From Clostridium sp. (GTDB taxonomy: Bacteria > Bacillota > Clostridia > Clostridiales > Clostridiaceae), in the NCBI RefSeq assembly GCF_022482905.1, contig NZ_JAKVOI010000001.1, forward strand, positions 2,233,958 through 2,297,957: a stretch of DNA of 64,000 nt. Direction: 5' to 3'. A program made the translations under genes and the position numbers. How positions within the stretch are numbered: the stretch's first letter is position 1; the number at the start of each line of letters is the position of its first letter. This document shows, one piece after another, positions 24,726 to 33,603 of the stretch. A model generated the notes under the pieces. It worked only from the letters and a program-made list of their open reading frames with translations. It had not been told where the DNA came from and ran no database searches.

Positions 24726-26663
24726 TTAATACATTCTTGCCTTTTTAAGTTTTTCACACAAATTTTTGTAAGCTTCCCTGGTCTTTTCAGATTTGCTGAC
24801 GGATGCAACACCTATATGCCACCAGGATTTATAACCCTCCGCCATGGTCTTAGGAAGTACCTTGGCATCTATAATGCATGGCTTGGTCTGTTTCCTGGCA
24901 TCCTCCAGAGCAGCTCTCAATTCCTGGGGTGTCTTTGCAGTATAGCCCTTCATGCCATAGCCTTCTCCTACTTTTGCAAAATCTACGTAAATATATTTTC
25001 CATCTGTTTTCCCACTTTTTTCATCACGATAACGGAATTCAGTACACAAACTGTCTATGCCGCTTCCCATCTGAAGATTGTTGATGCATCCAAATGCTGC
25101 ATTATCAAATACAACTATAGTAATTTTGGCATTTTCCTGAACTGCCGTAGTAATCTCGGAATTCAGCATGAGGAATGAACCATCTCCAACCAATGCATAT
25201 ACTTCTCTTGAAGGCTCTGCCAGCTTGGATCCTAATGCTCCGGCAATTTCATAGCCCATGCAGGATGCACCATATTCCATATTGTAACTGTCTTTTACAT
25301 CTGTAACCCAGAGACGTTCCAGATCAGCTGGAAGCGATCCTGCCGCAGCTACAACAATTGCATCATCATCTATAACTTCACGAACAATGCCAACTCCATT
25401 GGATTCCGTTATTGTTCCTCCGATATCCCTGATGTAGTCATTTATAATCTCTGGTGTCCAGCTTGGAACACATGGTACGAAATCTTTACCAGTATAAATA
25501 GCATTGCAAACTGATTTTCTCTCTTCTTCCCATTCTTTCTTAATTTGAGCTATCTCATCTTTTCCATAAGACGGTTTGTAATTTATTTGTTCAAGCTTTT
25601 CGCATATAGCCTGCAAATTCAGTTTTGCATCTCCTACAACTCTTGAAGCATCCATTTTGCCAGCATCAAATTCTGATGTGTTTATAGTAACAAACCTTAC
25701 ATCCGGATTTCTGAAAACTTCCTTGGAGCAGGTTACAAAATCATTGAATCTGGTTCCTATGCCAACAACAAGATCTGCCTTTTCAGCTATGGTATTTGCA
25801 GCCAGAGTTCCCGTTATACCGACTCCGCCAAGATTTAAGGAATTGGAGGACGGGGTAGCACTTTTACCTGCCTGAGTTTCAGCATATGGTATTTTGAATT
25901 TTCTGCATACTTCCTGAAGTGCTTCACCTGCTTCTGAATATCTTACACCGCCTCCTCCAATAAACAGAGGATATCTGCTCTTTGAGATCAACTCTACTGC
26001 ATTTTCAATTTCCTTTGAATCTGCAAGTCGTCTTGCTATATGATGGATTCTCTTTTTAAAGAAATAATCAGGGAATTCAAAACTTTCTCCTTGTACGTCC
26101 TGTGGAAGTGCAATACACACTGCTCCTGTACTGCTAACATCTGTAAGTACACGCATAGCATTTATCAGTGCAGTCATAAGATGCTCGGGACGTGAAATTC
26201 TATCCCAGTAACGCACTACAGGCTTATAGCAGTCATTTGTCGTAATGCTCAAATCATAAGGTTGTTCTATCTGCTGCAGAACTGGATCCGGTTGTCTCGT
26301 TGCAAAAGAATCGGATGGAAACAAAAGCAGAGGAACATTATTTATTGATGCTGTAAGTGCCGCAGTAATCATATTTGCAGCTCCGGGTCCAATTGAAGAC
26401 GTACATGCAATTATACGGCGTCTGTTGTTTTGCTTTGCATAACTCATGGCTGCATGTGCCATACCCTGTTCATTACGTCCCTGATAAACTTTTAGATGTC
26501 CGGGATCTTCTGCAAGGGCCTGACCAAGTCCCACTACCATTCCATGCCCAAATATTGTAAAAAAGCCATCTACAAATTGATTTTCAATACCATCAAATTC
26601 TACATACTGATTGTTTAAAAACTTGACTATTGCCTGTCCTACTGTCATTTTTATTCTACTCAA
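24726..26663 (-). CDS. iolD: 3D-(3,5/4)-trihydroxycyclohexane-1,2-dione hydrolase
   Basis: 645 residues, a thiamine-diphosphate enzyme that opens the cyclitol ring to 5-deoxy-glucuronate. N-terminal Pyr domain with GHGMVVGLGQAL and YQGRNEQGMAHAA (Glu activating TPP), middle domain, and C-terminal PP domain with the TPP/Mg motif GDGSFLMLNSE followed by FDNAAFGCINNLQ. Start: TTG, chosen because GAGGAGG lies 8 nt upstream; the first ATG is five codons further in and too distant. Lies between iolT and iolE. Confidence 0.94.
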   Translation of the reverse strand: MSRIKMTVGQAIVKFLNNQYVEFDGIENQFVDGFFTIFGHGMVVGLGQALAEDPGHLKVYQGRNEQGMAHAAMSYAKQNNRRRIIACTSSIGPGAANMITAALTASINNVPLLLFPSDSFATRQPDPVLQQIEQPYDLSITTNDCYKPVVRYWDRISRPEHLMTALINAMRVLTDVSSTGAVCIALPQDVQGESFEFPDYFFKKRIHHIARRLADSKEIENAVELISKSRYPLFIGGGGVRYSEAGEALQEVCRKFKIPYAETQAGKSATPSSNSLNLGGVGITGTLAANTIAEKADLVVGIGTRFNDFVTCSKEVFRNPDVRFVTINTSEFDAGKMDASRVVGDAKLNLQAICEKLEQINYKPSYGKDEIAQIKKEWEEERKSVCNAIYTGKDFVPCVPSWTPEIINDYIRDIGGTITESNGVGIVREVIDDDAIVVAAAGSLPADLERLWVTDVKDSYNMEYGASCMGYEIAGALGSKLAEPSREVYALVGDGSFLMLNSEITTAVQENAKITIVVFDNAAFGCINNLQMGSGIDSLCTEFRYRDEKSGKTDGKYIYVDFAKVGEGYGMKGYTAKTPQELRAALEDARKQTKPCIIDAKVLPKTMAEGYKSWWHIGVASVSKSEKTREAYKNLCEKLKKARMY

Positions 26664-26710
26664 AGTAATAACCTCCTCTTTTTCTTTTAATTATTAAACA
26701 AATTAATAAT

Positions 26711-28117
26711 CTATTCAGCAGTAACCTTTGTTTTTTTATAGTTTCTGAATTTCTCCTCCAATTGCTCCAGAGAATATCCAAGTGTTTCAGGTACAAATGC
26801 AGTTGAACATATTATACATACAACTCCCAGTCCTACAAACACGAAAAATGTATTTGACAGACCAATTGATGCTATGGCCAGAGGAAATCCAAGTCCAACT
26901 CCAAAATCAGCAATCCAGTCAAAGAAGGTTGCTACCCCATATCCCATTCCTCTTACTCTGAGAGGGAAAATTTCGGATAAAAGAAGCCATGTCAACGGGC
27001 CCAGAGTAGATTGGAATATAGCCAGATAAATCATTGTCAATACAACAACTATATATGGCAGTATAGCTGCACCTACAAGAGCACGTGAAACTATACCCAT
27101 TAATAGAAGAGTTATAGTACTTCCAACATATCCTCCTATAAGCAGAGGCCTCCTTTTGCATCTGTTTGCCAGATAGTGCATATATACCCATGATGCAAGA
27201 ACTGACATACATCCATTGGCTACGTTTGCAATCAGTGCAGTTTTTACACTGAAACCCGAATGCTCAAGCACAGTTGTTCCATAATACATTATTACATTGA
27301 TTCCTGCTATCTGCTGACAGATAGTCAATACACATCCTATTAATACAATTCTTCGAATCCATGGAGTTCCCAGGTCCTTGAATGTAGCTTTGTCCAGATG
27401 CTTTTCAGCTTCAATATTCTTTTGAATTTCATTGAGATCCGCTTCTGCTTCTGCTTCATCACGTGTCTGCCTCAAAACCTCCAGTGCCTGTGCTATCTTT
27501 CCATTAGCCGCCAGCCATCTTGGTGTCTCAGGGACTATAAACATACCAATCCACAATACAATCGCCGGAATACTGGACAGAACTATCATATAACGCCAGA
27601 TTCCAGGATAATCAAACATATTTCCCAAAATAGCATTGAACACATATGCAAGAAGTTGTCCTGTAACAATCATAAGTTGATCCTGAGAAACAAGACTTCC
27701 TCTTATACTTGTAGGTGCCAGTTCAGCAAGCAGTGTCGGTACGACAACAGATACTCCTCCTACACCCAGTCCCACTACAAACCTGCATATAATTATAACC
27801 GATGCATTTGGCGAAACTGCACATCCTATTGTTGAAACAAAGAAAATCGCCGCCAGTATTTTAAGTATTTTTCGTCTTCCATATTTGTCAGCAAAACGTC
27901 CCCATAATATAGCACCAAAAGCTGCTCCAAGCAACAACGAACTAGTAACAAGTCCTTCAGTCAGAGGTGTTAGATTCAGCTGATCCTTCCTGGTCATAAA
28001 ACTAAGAGAACCATTTATTACTCCGCTGTCATATCCAAACAAAAGTGAACCAAATGTTGCCAGAATGGATACTTTTTTCAGGAATTTTTTCTTTTCCTTG
28101 ATATTACTTTGCTCCAT
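26711..28117 (-). CDS. iolT: Sugar-porter MFS transporter, probably myo-inositol
   Basis: 468 residues, 12 helices. Sugar porter signatures: GSLLFGYDSGVINGSL in helix 1, GRFADKYGRRK after helix 2, PETPRWL after helix 6, QQIAGINVIMYYG in helix 7 and a final PETLGYSLEQLEE. Proton-coupled inositol or sugar uptake; inositol is suggested by the directly adjacent iolD and iolE. GGGGG ribosome site. It is preceded by a 100-nt gap that separates it from the transketolase genes. Confidence 0.85.
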   Translation of the reverse strand: MEQSNIKEKKKFLKKVSILATFGSLLFGYDSGVINGSLSFMTRKDQLNLTPLTEGLVTSSLLLGAAFGAILWGRFADKYGRRKILKILAAIFFVSTIGCAVSPNASVIIICRFVVGLGVGGVSVVVPTLLAELAPTSIRGSLVSQDQLMIVTGQLLAYVFNAILGNMFDYPGIWRYMIVLSSIPAIVLWIGMFIVPETPRWLAANGKIAQALEVLRQTRDEAEAEADLNEIQKNIEAEKHLDKATFKDLGTPWIRRIVLIGCVLTICQQIAGINVIMYYGTTVLEHSGFSVKTALIANVANGCMSVLASWVYMHYLANRCKRRPLLIGGYVGSTITLLLMGIVSRALVGAAILPYIVVVLTMIYLAIFQSTLGPLTWLLLSEIFPLRVRGMGYGVATFFDWIADFGVGLGFPLAIASIGLSNTFFVFVGLGVVCIICSTAFVPETLGYSLEQLEEKFRNYKKTKVTAE

Positions 28118-28146
28118 CTTATTAATTCCCCCATCTATTAATCATT

Positions 28147-28166
28147 AATCTGCAAAATTGCAGATT
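28147..28166. repeat. Palindromic element upstream of iolT
   Basis: AATCTGCAAAATTGCAGATT: 9-bp arms around two bases, again with TGCA-N4-TGCA. An AAAACGTTTT motif lies 40 nt further upstream (28206-28215). Possible operator or short hairpin; no sigma54 promoter found here. Confidence 0.45.
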
Positions 28167-28218
28167 TTAAATCACAGGTATTCACTGGTGTCACCTTGCC
28201 TTATAAGAAAACGTTTTA

Positions 28219-29184
28219 TTATCTTTTTCTATTTACAGCCTTTTTGCAGCTATTGACTATATCTCCTACTGTCAAACCATATTCTCTTTTTAGATAATCT
28301 ACTGATCCTACCTGTCCAAATCTATCGCGTATTCCCACTCTTTCAAGAGGTACAGGGATATTTTCACTTAATACTTCGGAAACTGCACTTCCCAGTCCAT
28401 TTATTATACTGTGATTCTCAGCAGTTACTACAGCACCTGTTTCCTCTGCACACTTTATTATAAGCTGTTTATCAATCGGCTTTAATGTAAACATATTCAC
28501 AACTCTTGCACTTATACCTTCCCTATCAAGCATGTTGGCAGCATCTATGGAATCATTCACCATAATTCCACTGGCTATTATAGTGACATCATTGCCATCT
28601 TTTAATGTAACTCCCTTTCCAATTTCGAAACTTGAACCTTTCTCATATATTTTGACTGGATTTTTTCTAAGCAGCCTGATGTAAAAAAATCCTTTCAGCT
28701 TTTCAGTCTGTCTTATAATATCAGCAAGCATTGCCCCATCTACAGGTTCTATGATAGTTGCATTCGGTATATTTCTTACTATTCCCATGTCTTCAAAGGG
28801 CATATGAGTTCCCCCATTATAGGCCGCCGTCACACCTGGGTCGCTTCCAATGACTCTTACATTCTGACCTGAATAACCTATGGACAGAAACAGCTGGTCA
28901 AAACATCTTCTTGTGGCAAATGGTCCAAATGTATGTGCAAAGGGTATCTTGCCCGTAGCTGAAAGTCCTGCTGCCACGCCCATCATATTTGCCTCCTGAA
29001 TCCCAACATCAAAAGTTCTATCCGGAAATTCTTCTGCGAATCTCTTCATGCCCATAGATGACATTAAATCACCATCCAGCGCAACAATATTTTTGTTTTT
29101 TCCTGCAAGATCTATGAGAGTACTACAGTACACATTTCTCATTTCTTCATCTTTAATCCTATTGGATGCCAGAACTATATTCAT
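28219..29184 (-). CDS. Transketolase, C-terminal subunit
   Basis: 321 residues, Pyr domain plus C-terminal domain of a split transketolase. Seen: DGDLMSSMGMKRFAEEFPDR, FDVGIQEANMMGVAAGLS (the Glu that activates thiamine diphosphate), FGPFATRRCFDQ, and the C-terminal VVTAENHSIINGLGSAVSE. The N-terminal subunit gene precedes it by 2 nt, so the pair forms the enzyme. Transfers two-carbon units between sugar phosphates; its link to cyclitol breakdown is unclear. The gene has a GGTGG ribosome site. Confidence 0.88.
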   Translation of the reverse strand: MNIVLASNRIKDEEMRNVYCSTLIDLAGKNKNIVALDGDLMSSMGMKRFAEEFPDRTFDVGIQEANMMGVAAGLSATGKIPFAHTFGPFATRRCFDQLFLSIGYSGQNVRVIGSDPGVTAAYNGGTHMPFEDMGIVRNIPNATIIEPVDGAMLADIIRQTEKLKGFFYIRLLRKNPVKIYEKGSSFEIGKGVTLKDGNDVTIIASGIMVNDSIDAANMLDREGISARVVNMFTLKPIDKQLIIKCAEETGAVVTAENHSIINGLGSAVSEVLSENIPVPLERVGIRDRFGQVGSVDYLKREYGLTVGDIVNSCKKAVNRKR

Positions 29185-29186
29185 GA

Positions 29187-30029
29187 TTACACCACCTTTT
29201 TAAGTTCCTGTTTCAGATATTTTAATGTATCTTCAAATTGTTCCCTGCTGACTTCTATATGGTGGTTCAATTTCAACTTTTCTGCAAATGGTATACCTTT
29301 CGCCTTTACTGTATTCATAACTATTACAGAAGGTTTCCCTGCAACCTTTTTTGCTTCTTCTATAGCATTGTATACCTGCTCTACATCATTTCCATCTATT
29401 TCCTGAGCATGCCATCTGAAAGCTTCAAATTTAGCTTTTACATCCCCAACGTCATTTATATCCTTTACATATCCATCAAGTTGTTTTTTATTGTAATCTA
29501 CAAATGCAATCAAATGATCCAGCTTTTTCTGTGCAGCATAAAGTGCCGCCTCCCATACCTGACCTTCCTGTATCTCACCATCCCCAAGCATCAGATACGT
29601 ATAGTTATTTCTTCCATCCATCTTGTTTCCCAGGGCAATCCCTACTGCAAGTGAAGAACCTTGTCCAAGTGATCCTGTAGACATATCAATCCCTCTTGTA
29701 AGATCCTTGTTGCAGTGGCTTGGAAGTCTTGTTCCTCCCTGATTTAAAGTCATAAGTTCTTCCTCCGGGAAAAATCCTTTTAATGCAAGTGCAGCATATA
29801 ACGATGGTCCAGAATGACCCTTGGAACATATAAACCAATCCCTGTCTTTCCATGCTGGATTCTTTGGATCATATTTCATAACCTTTCCATATAGTACAGC
29901 AAGAGCGTCAACCATGGACATTGCCCCTCCAAGATGCCCTTTTCCAAAATTTGCAATTGCTTTTAGCGTATCTATTCTTATCTCTATGGCAAATTTTTTA
30001 AGTTCTTTTACCTCATTTTCTGTCAACAT
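29187..30029 (-). CDS. Transketolase, N-terminal (TPP-binding) subunit
   Basis: 280 residues. TPP and catalytic histidine blocks: SKGHSGPSLYAAL, DMSTGSLGQGSSLAVG, the GDGEIQEGQVWEA thiamine motif and FVDYNKKQLDG. Split transketolases of this kind are common in Firmicutes catabolic operons. GGAGG ribosome site; follows iolB by 15 nt. No Dxs or E1 features. A special substrate such as a branched or keto-sugar phosphate is possible, since housekeeping transketolase is normally one long protein, but this is not shown by the sequence. Confidence 0.88.
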   Translation of the reverse strand: MLTENEVKELKKFAIEIRIDTLKAIANFGKGHLGGAMSMVDALAVLYGKVMKYDPKNPAWKDRDWFICSKGHSGPSLYAALALKGFFPEEELMTLNQGGTRLPSHCNKDLTRGIDMSTGSLGQGSSLAVGIALGNKMDGRNNYTYLMLGDGEIQEGQVWEAALYAAQKKLDHLIAFVDYNKKQLDGYVKDINDVGDVKAKFEAFRWHAQEIDGNDVEQVYNAIEEAKKVAGKPSVIVMNTVKAKGIPFAEKLKLNHHIEVSREQFEDTLKYLKQELKKVV

Positions 30030-30044
30030 CTCATACCTCCTTAT

Positions 30045-30839
30045 CTAAATTTCTGGAAAGTACTTTGCGTCCGGTGCAGTTGTCCACTCATGTTCCGGCT
30101 CTACAGTTGTAATTATATTCTGATCATCTCTAAGACGGATTACCCAGATATAATATTCTGCATAACCTGGTGCTGTAGCCTGTGAATGTGTTTTTTTACT
30201 GGGCATTCCCGTAAGTTCATTGTTATTTACCTTGTAAACGTCATCCCCGATTTCCGCAAATCCATAGCCGTTTTCCGGTAGGAATTTATAAAAATATATT
30301 TCCGGCTCTACATGTGTATGCGGTGGGAAAGATGACCATTTACCCGGATAACTGACAACTTCACCTACAAAGAAATTTGTTTCCGGACAATTGGATCTGT
30401 CAAAGAAAGTCCTTACAAGACGTGCAGAACAGTCATTAAGTGTTCCTGCACCTCTTTCCTCATTGGCACAAAGACAATCTTTTCCCCTAAATAATTTTGG
30501 TTGAAAATTTTTAGAATTTTCTGTCCTTGATACAGTGAGTTCTGCAGTGTCAGAAACACACTCAATTGATACCAAAGTATTTTGAGGAACATGAAGCAGA
30601 ACTGGCTCTTCATGAAAACAATCCTTTCTTTCCACTGTTTCAGTTTTTGCTTCCCATGAAAACGTAATCTTTCCGAATGTAAGAACATATATTACCTCTT
30701 GAGCATAATTAAATGAAAGCTTATCCTTTTTCCCCATGGAAAGTACTCCAAACTCCATACCCATCATTTCAGGATGTTCTTCTTTATCCACAATTTTATT
30801 GTATCCTTTTGAAAACGGAGTATTTCTAGAAATCTTCAT
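30045..30839 (-). CDS. iolB: 5-Deoxy-glucuronate isomerase
   Basis: 264 residues, bicupin IolB family: WKTE-like core ending in PPHTHVEPEIYFYKF with metal-ligand His/Glu, GDDVYKVNNNELTGMPSKKTHSQATAPGY split over the second cupin, and the C-terminal YYIWVIRL. It converts the IolD product to 2-deoxy-5-keto-gluconate. GAGGTG ribosome site. First gene of the large transcript; the 240 bp upstream hold the promoter region. Confidence 0.9.
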   Translation of the reverse strand: MKISRNTPFSKGYNKIVDKEEHPEMMGMEFGVLSMGKKDKLSFNYAQEVIYVLTFGKITFSWEAKTETVERKDCFHEEPVLLHVPQNTLVSIECVSDTAELTVSRTENSKNFQPKLFRGKDCLCANEERGAGTLNDCSARLVRTFFDRSNCPETNFFVGEVVSYPGKWSSFPPHTHVEPEIYFYKFLPENGYGFAEIGDDVYKVNNNELTGMPSKKTHSQATAPGYAEYYIWVIRLRDDQNIITTVEPEHEWTTAPDAKYFPEI

Positions 30840-30979
30840 TCATATCCACCTCTCATTAATTTTATTTTGCGCTTTATCACTTCCACGTTATATATAAATT
30901 ATAAATTTATTACATATAAAATTCTATAGATTTCTTGCTTTGATATTCACCAATATAAAAGGGGTTTATGCCATTTGTG

Positions 30980-30994
30980 TGATAACGTTTAAAC
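30980..30994 (-). promoter_or_regulatory. cre-like operator candidate upstream of iolB
   Basis: TGATAACGTTTAAAC; its complement fits the CcpA cre consensus with two mismatches and resembles the site at 13899-13913. It lies about 140 bp upstream of iolB. The rest of this 240-bp gap holds AT-rich sequence with no decisive -35/-10 pair. Confidence 0.3.
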
Positions 30995-31030
30995 AAAATA
31001 TAAAATTCTTGTTTTTTCCATATAAAAATA

Positions 31031-31071
31031 GAGTATAGCCTTCATATTCTATTCCTACAAGGACTATACTC
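31031..31071 (-). terminator. Intrinsic terminator after the AraC regulator
   Basis: On the minus strand GAGTATAG and CTATACTC arms, extended by CCTT/AAGG with a bulge, followed by TATTTTTAT. It ends the transcript that carries the sigma54 activator and AraC genes. Confidence 0.8.
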
Positions 31072-31080
31072 GTACTATTT

Positions 31081-31956
31081 TTACGTCTTCTTTGCTTTTA
31101 ATATATAGCTGTTTCTATATTTTCGCGGCGACATACCGACATGTTTTGTAAATATCTGATTGAAATTGCTAGGGTTGTCATATCCAACCATTGAAGCTAT
31201 ACGGGTGACAGGAAAATCCGTCGTTATCAATAATGTTTGAGCTTCTCCAATACGACGTCTCAATATGTACTGAATAGGTGAATATCCTATCGTGTCTTTA
31301 AATACATGAGACAAATAGTAGGAGCTTATATTTAAATCATCTGACATTTTTTGAAGACTTATATCTTCCATATAATATTTGTCAATATACTCACGAATAC
31401 GTTTTCCCAATACATTTGCTTCTTCAGATACCGTATCATGAAAATCAAGCTTCCTCTGCAACAGGTGCATAACTTGAACCAGAAGAGACAATGTAAGATA
31501 ATGACAGGTTTCCTCCGCACCTGCATAATCACTTGAAAGAGTTGAAAATATCAGTTCAAAGATACCTGACAAGGTTGAAAAGTATTCCCTGCTGGGTATA
31601 ACAGGACTTTCATCATCACCAATCAGGGCATTTTCCCTTAATCCACCTAGCTTAATTCCCCCAATAGCACAACAATAACTTCTAATTCTCGTATTTGGGC
31701 CTGAAATTTCATCATGAATAATTCCACTGTTATATATCAGAATATCGCCTTTTTTAATATTATACATTTTACCATTGATTGAATATTCACCTTTGCCATT
31801 GCAGATTAAAACAATTTCAATAAAATCGTCATGAGAATGCATTATACGCGGATAGATACTAGCTTTTTCTTCTATTTTACTTACATAAAGCAATCTAGGA
31901 ATTCTATTAATATCAAAGCTATGAATAAAATTTTTCTTCATAAAACATTGTATCAT
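31081..31956 (-). CDS. AraC-family transcriptional regulator
   Basis: About 291 residues. Cupin sensor (HSHDDFIEIVLICNGKGEYS, IKKGDILIYNSGIIHDE in order) and two C-terminal HTH motifs (ISLQKMSDDLNISSYYLSHVFKD, VTRIASMVGYDNPSNFNQIFTK). The start MIQCFM is chosen because GGGGGG lies 8 nt before it; an 11-residue longer frame is less likely. Paralogue of the regulator at 14021-14917. It is placed between the sigma54 activator (33 nt upstream) and the iolB promoter, so it probably activates the iolB-led operon in response to a cyclitol. Confidence 0.9.
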   Translation of the reverse strand: MIQCFMKKNFIHSFDINRIPRLLYVSKIEEKASIYPRIMHSHDDFIEIVLICNGKGEYSINGKMYNIKKGDILIYNSGIIHDEISGPNTRIRSYCCAIGGIKLGGLRENALIGDDESPVIPSREYFSTLSGIFELIFSTLSSDYAGAEETCHYLTLSLLVQVMHLLQRKLDFHDTVSEEANVLGKRIREYIDKYYMEDISLQKMSDDLNISSYYLSHVFKDTIGYSPIQYILRRRIGEAQTLLITTDFPVTRIASMVGYDNPSNFNQIFTKHVGMSPRKYRNSYILKAKKT

Positions 31957-31989
31957 CAACAAATCCCCCCATTTTTGATACAACAACAA

Positions 31990-33435
31990 TCACTTTTGCA
32001 ACATAAGCTTGTTCTTATACCTCTTCCTCTTTCTAACCAGTGTAGATGCATTTATTCCAAGTTCCCGGGCAGCATCCCTAACATTTCCATGTCTTTCAAA
32101 AGCAGCTTCTATCAATGATTCTTCAAGACTTTCAACTTCCTCTTTCAATGTCAAATGCCTGCTTCCCAAACTTGTTCTCGATTTGTCACTGCTCCAGACT
32201 TCCTTTATAGGCAGGTCACTTCTTAATATTTTATCCCCCGTACTCATAATCATGACCCTCTCTATTATGTTCTTCAATTCTCTGACATTTCCCGGCCATC
32301 TGTATTCTTTGAGAGAATCCACTGCACCTGAGGTAATTATCTTGTTGAAATCATACTTCTTATTGAATACGCACATAAAATGTTCTATGAGCGGTTCTAT
32401 ATCATCTTTCCTATCTCTAAGGGGCAATATTGTAATAGGCACTACATTCAGGCGATAATACAGATCTTCCCTAAAGGTCTTTTTCTTCACCATCTCTTCA
32501 AGATTCCTGTTTGTAGCAGCAATTACCCTTACATCTATTTTAATCGTATCTGTTCCACCAACTCTTTTTATTTCACCCTCCTGAAGAACCCTCAAAAGCT
32601 TTACCTGCATGTCAAGCGGAAGTTCTCCAACTTCATCCAGAAATATGGTTCCGCAATCTGCAAGTTCAAAAAGTCCTATTTTCCCTTCCTTGTTTGCACC
32701 TGTAAAAGCTCCTTTTTCGTATCCAAAAAGTTCCGATTCTATAAGATTACAGGGAACACATCCGCAGTCTATCTTGATGAAACTCTTATTGCTTCTCTTA
32801 CTGTTCTTGTGTATATACTTGGCTACCTTCTCTTTTCCTACACCCGTTTCCCCAAGCAGCAGAACCGTTGTATCAACCTTTGCCACTTTTTTTGCTATTT
32901 CGAGTATATTTAGCATTTTTTCATCTTTTGCTATAATGTCCGAAAATTTAAGAAGCTGATTTCTCATGGCCTCCAGTTGGGAATAATATTTTTCCGTAAG
33001 CTGCCTGTTCTTTTTCAACTGCTCTTTGAGTTCATAAAGTTCTGTGACATTTCTGACATTTGTAACTACCATTGTTATATTTCCATGGTCGTCAAAAATA
33101 GGGCTGCTGGAAACGAGTACAGTCTTTCCAGTCTTGAATTTCTGTTCAATTGTGACATCTTTTCTGCTTTCCAGCACCATAAGAGTACCTGATTTGGAAA
33201 TATAATTATTCTTTTCCAGATATTTCATATTCTTTCCAATCATTTCAGATCTCTTCATTCCTGTAATTTCTTCATAGGATTTATTTAGAAATATAGTATC
33301 AGCATTTCCATCTGTTATATATATACCATCATAGGAACTCTCAATAACCTGATATAGTTGTCTTAATCTAAGCCTCAGAGTATCTACATCTTCTCCTGAC
33401 AAATCATCAAATTCCAACAATTTTCCAACTTGCAT
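31990..33435 (-). CDS. Sigma54-dependent transcriptional activator with PAS sensor
   Basis: 481 residues. N-terminal PAS domain (about 25-130: YQVIESSYDGIYITDGNADTI in pieces, EITGMKRSEMIGKN), a coiled linker (about 130-165), a AAA+ domain (about 165-395) with Walker A GETGVGKE, the sigma54-contact loop GAFTGA, Walker B GTIFLDEVGELP, and RVIAATNRNLEEM; then a Fis-type HTH at the C-terminus (GNVRDAARELGINASTLVRK). It lacks a receiver domain, so it senses a small molecule or redox state by PAS. It follows the LuxC/LuxE cluster and precedes an AraC gene. Candidate binder of the TGCA-N4-TGCA sites before abfD and the acyl carrier gene. Confidence 0.95.
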   Translation of the reverse strand: MQVGKLLEFDDLSGEDVDTLRLRLRQLYQVIESSYDGIYITDGNADTIFLNKSYEEITGMKRSEMIGKNMKYLEKNNYISKSGTLMVLESRKDVTIEQKFKTGKTVLVSSSPIFDDHGNITMVVTNVRNVTELYELKEQLKKNRQLTEKYYSQLEAMRNQLLKFSDIIAKDEKMLNILEIAKKVAKVDTTVLLLGETGVGKEKVAKYIHKNSKRSNKSFIKIDCGCVPCNLIESELFGYEKGAFTGANKEGKIGLFELADCGTIFLDEVGELPLDMQVKLLRVLQEGEIKRVGGTDTIKIDVRVIAATNRNLEEMVKKKTFREDLYYRLNVVPITILPLRDRKDDIEPLIEHFMCVFNKKYDFNKIITSGAVDSLKEYRWPGNVRELKNIIERVMIMSTGDKILRSDLPIKEVWSSDKSRTSLGSRHLTLKEEVESLEESLIEAAFERHGNVRDAARELGINASTLVRKRKRYKNKLMLQK

Positions 33436-33603
33436 AATACAATCCCCCTTTGAAAATTACAGAATATAACAAACAATTGTTAAATAAACTACAATGAAAT
33501 GCATATCATATATTATATTCTATAAAAATTATAACATACATTCAATAGGCACTGTATCATTATAATTGCAGTTGAACATATTTATAAATGTCCGCAAATC
33601 CTC

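Noticed and set aside
7400-32006. Identical 15-mer ACTTTTGCAACATAA at the 3' ends of two genes (7400-7414 and 31992-32006)
   Set aside because: In 64 kb of AT-rich DNA one or more shared 15-mers are expected by chance; both copies are simply the codons for MLQK plus stop. It may add a TTGCAACA half-site near 7.4 kb but is not evidence by itself.
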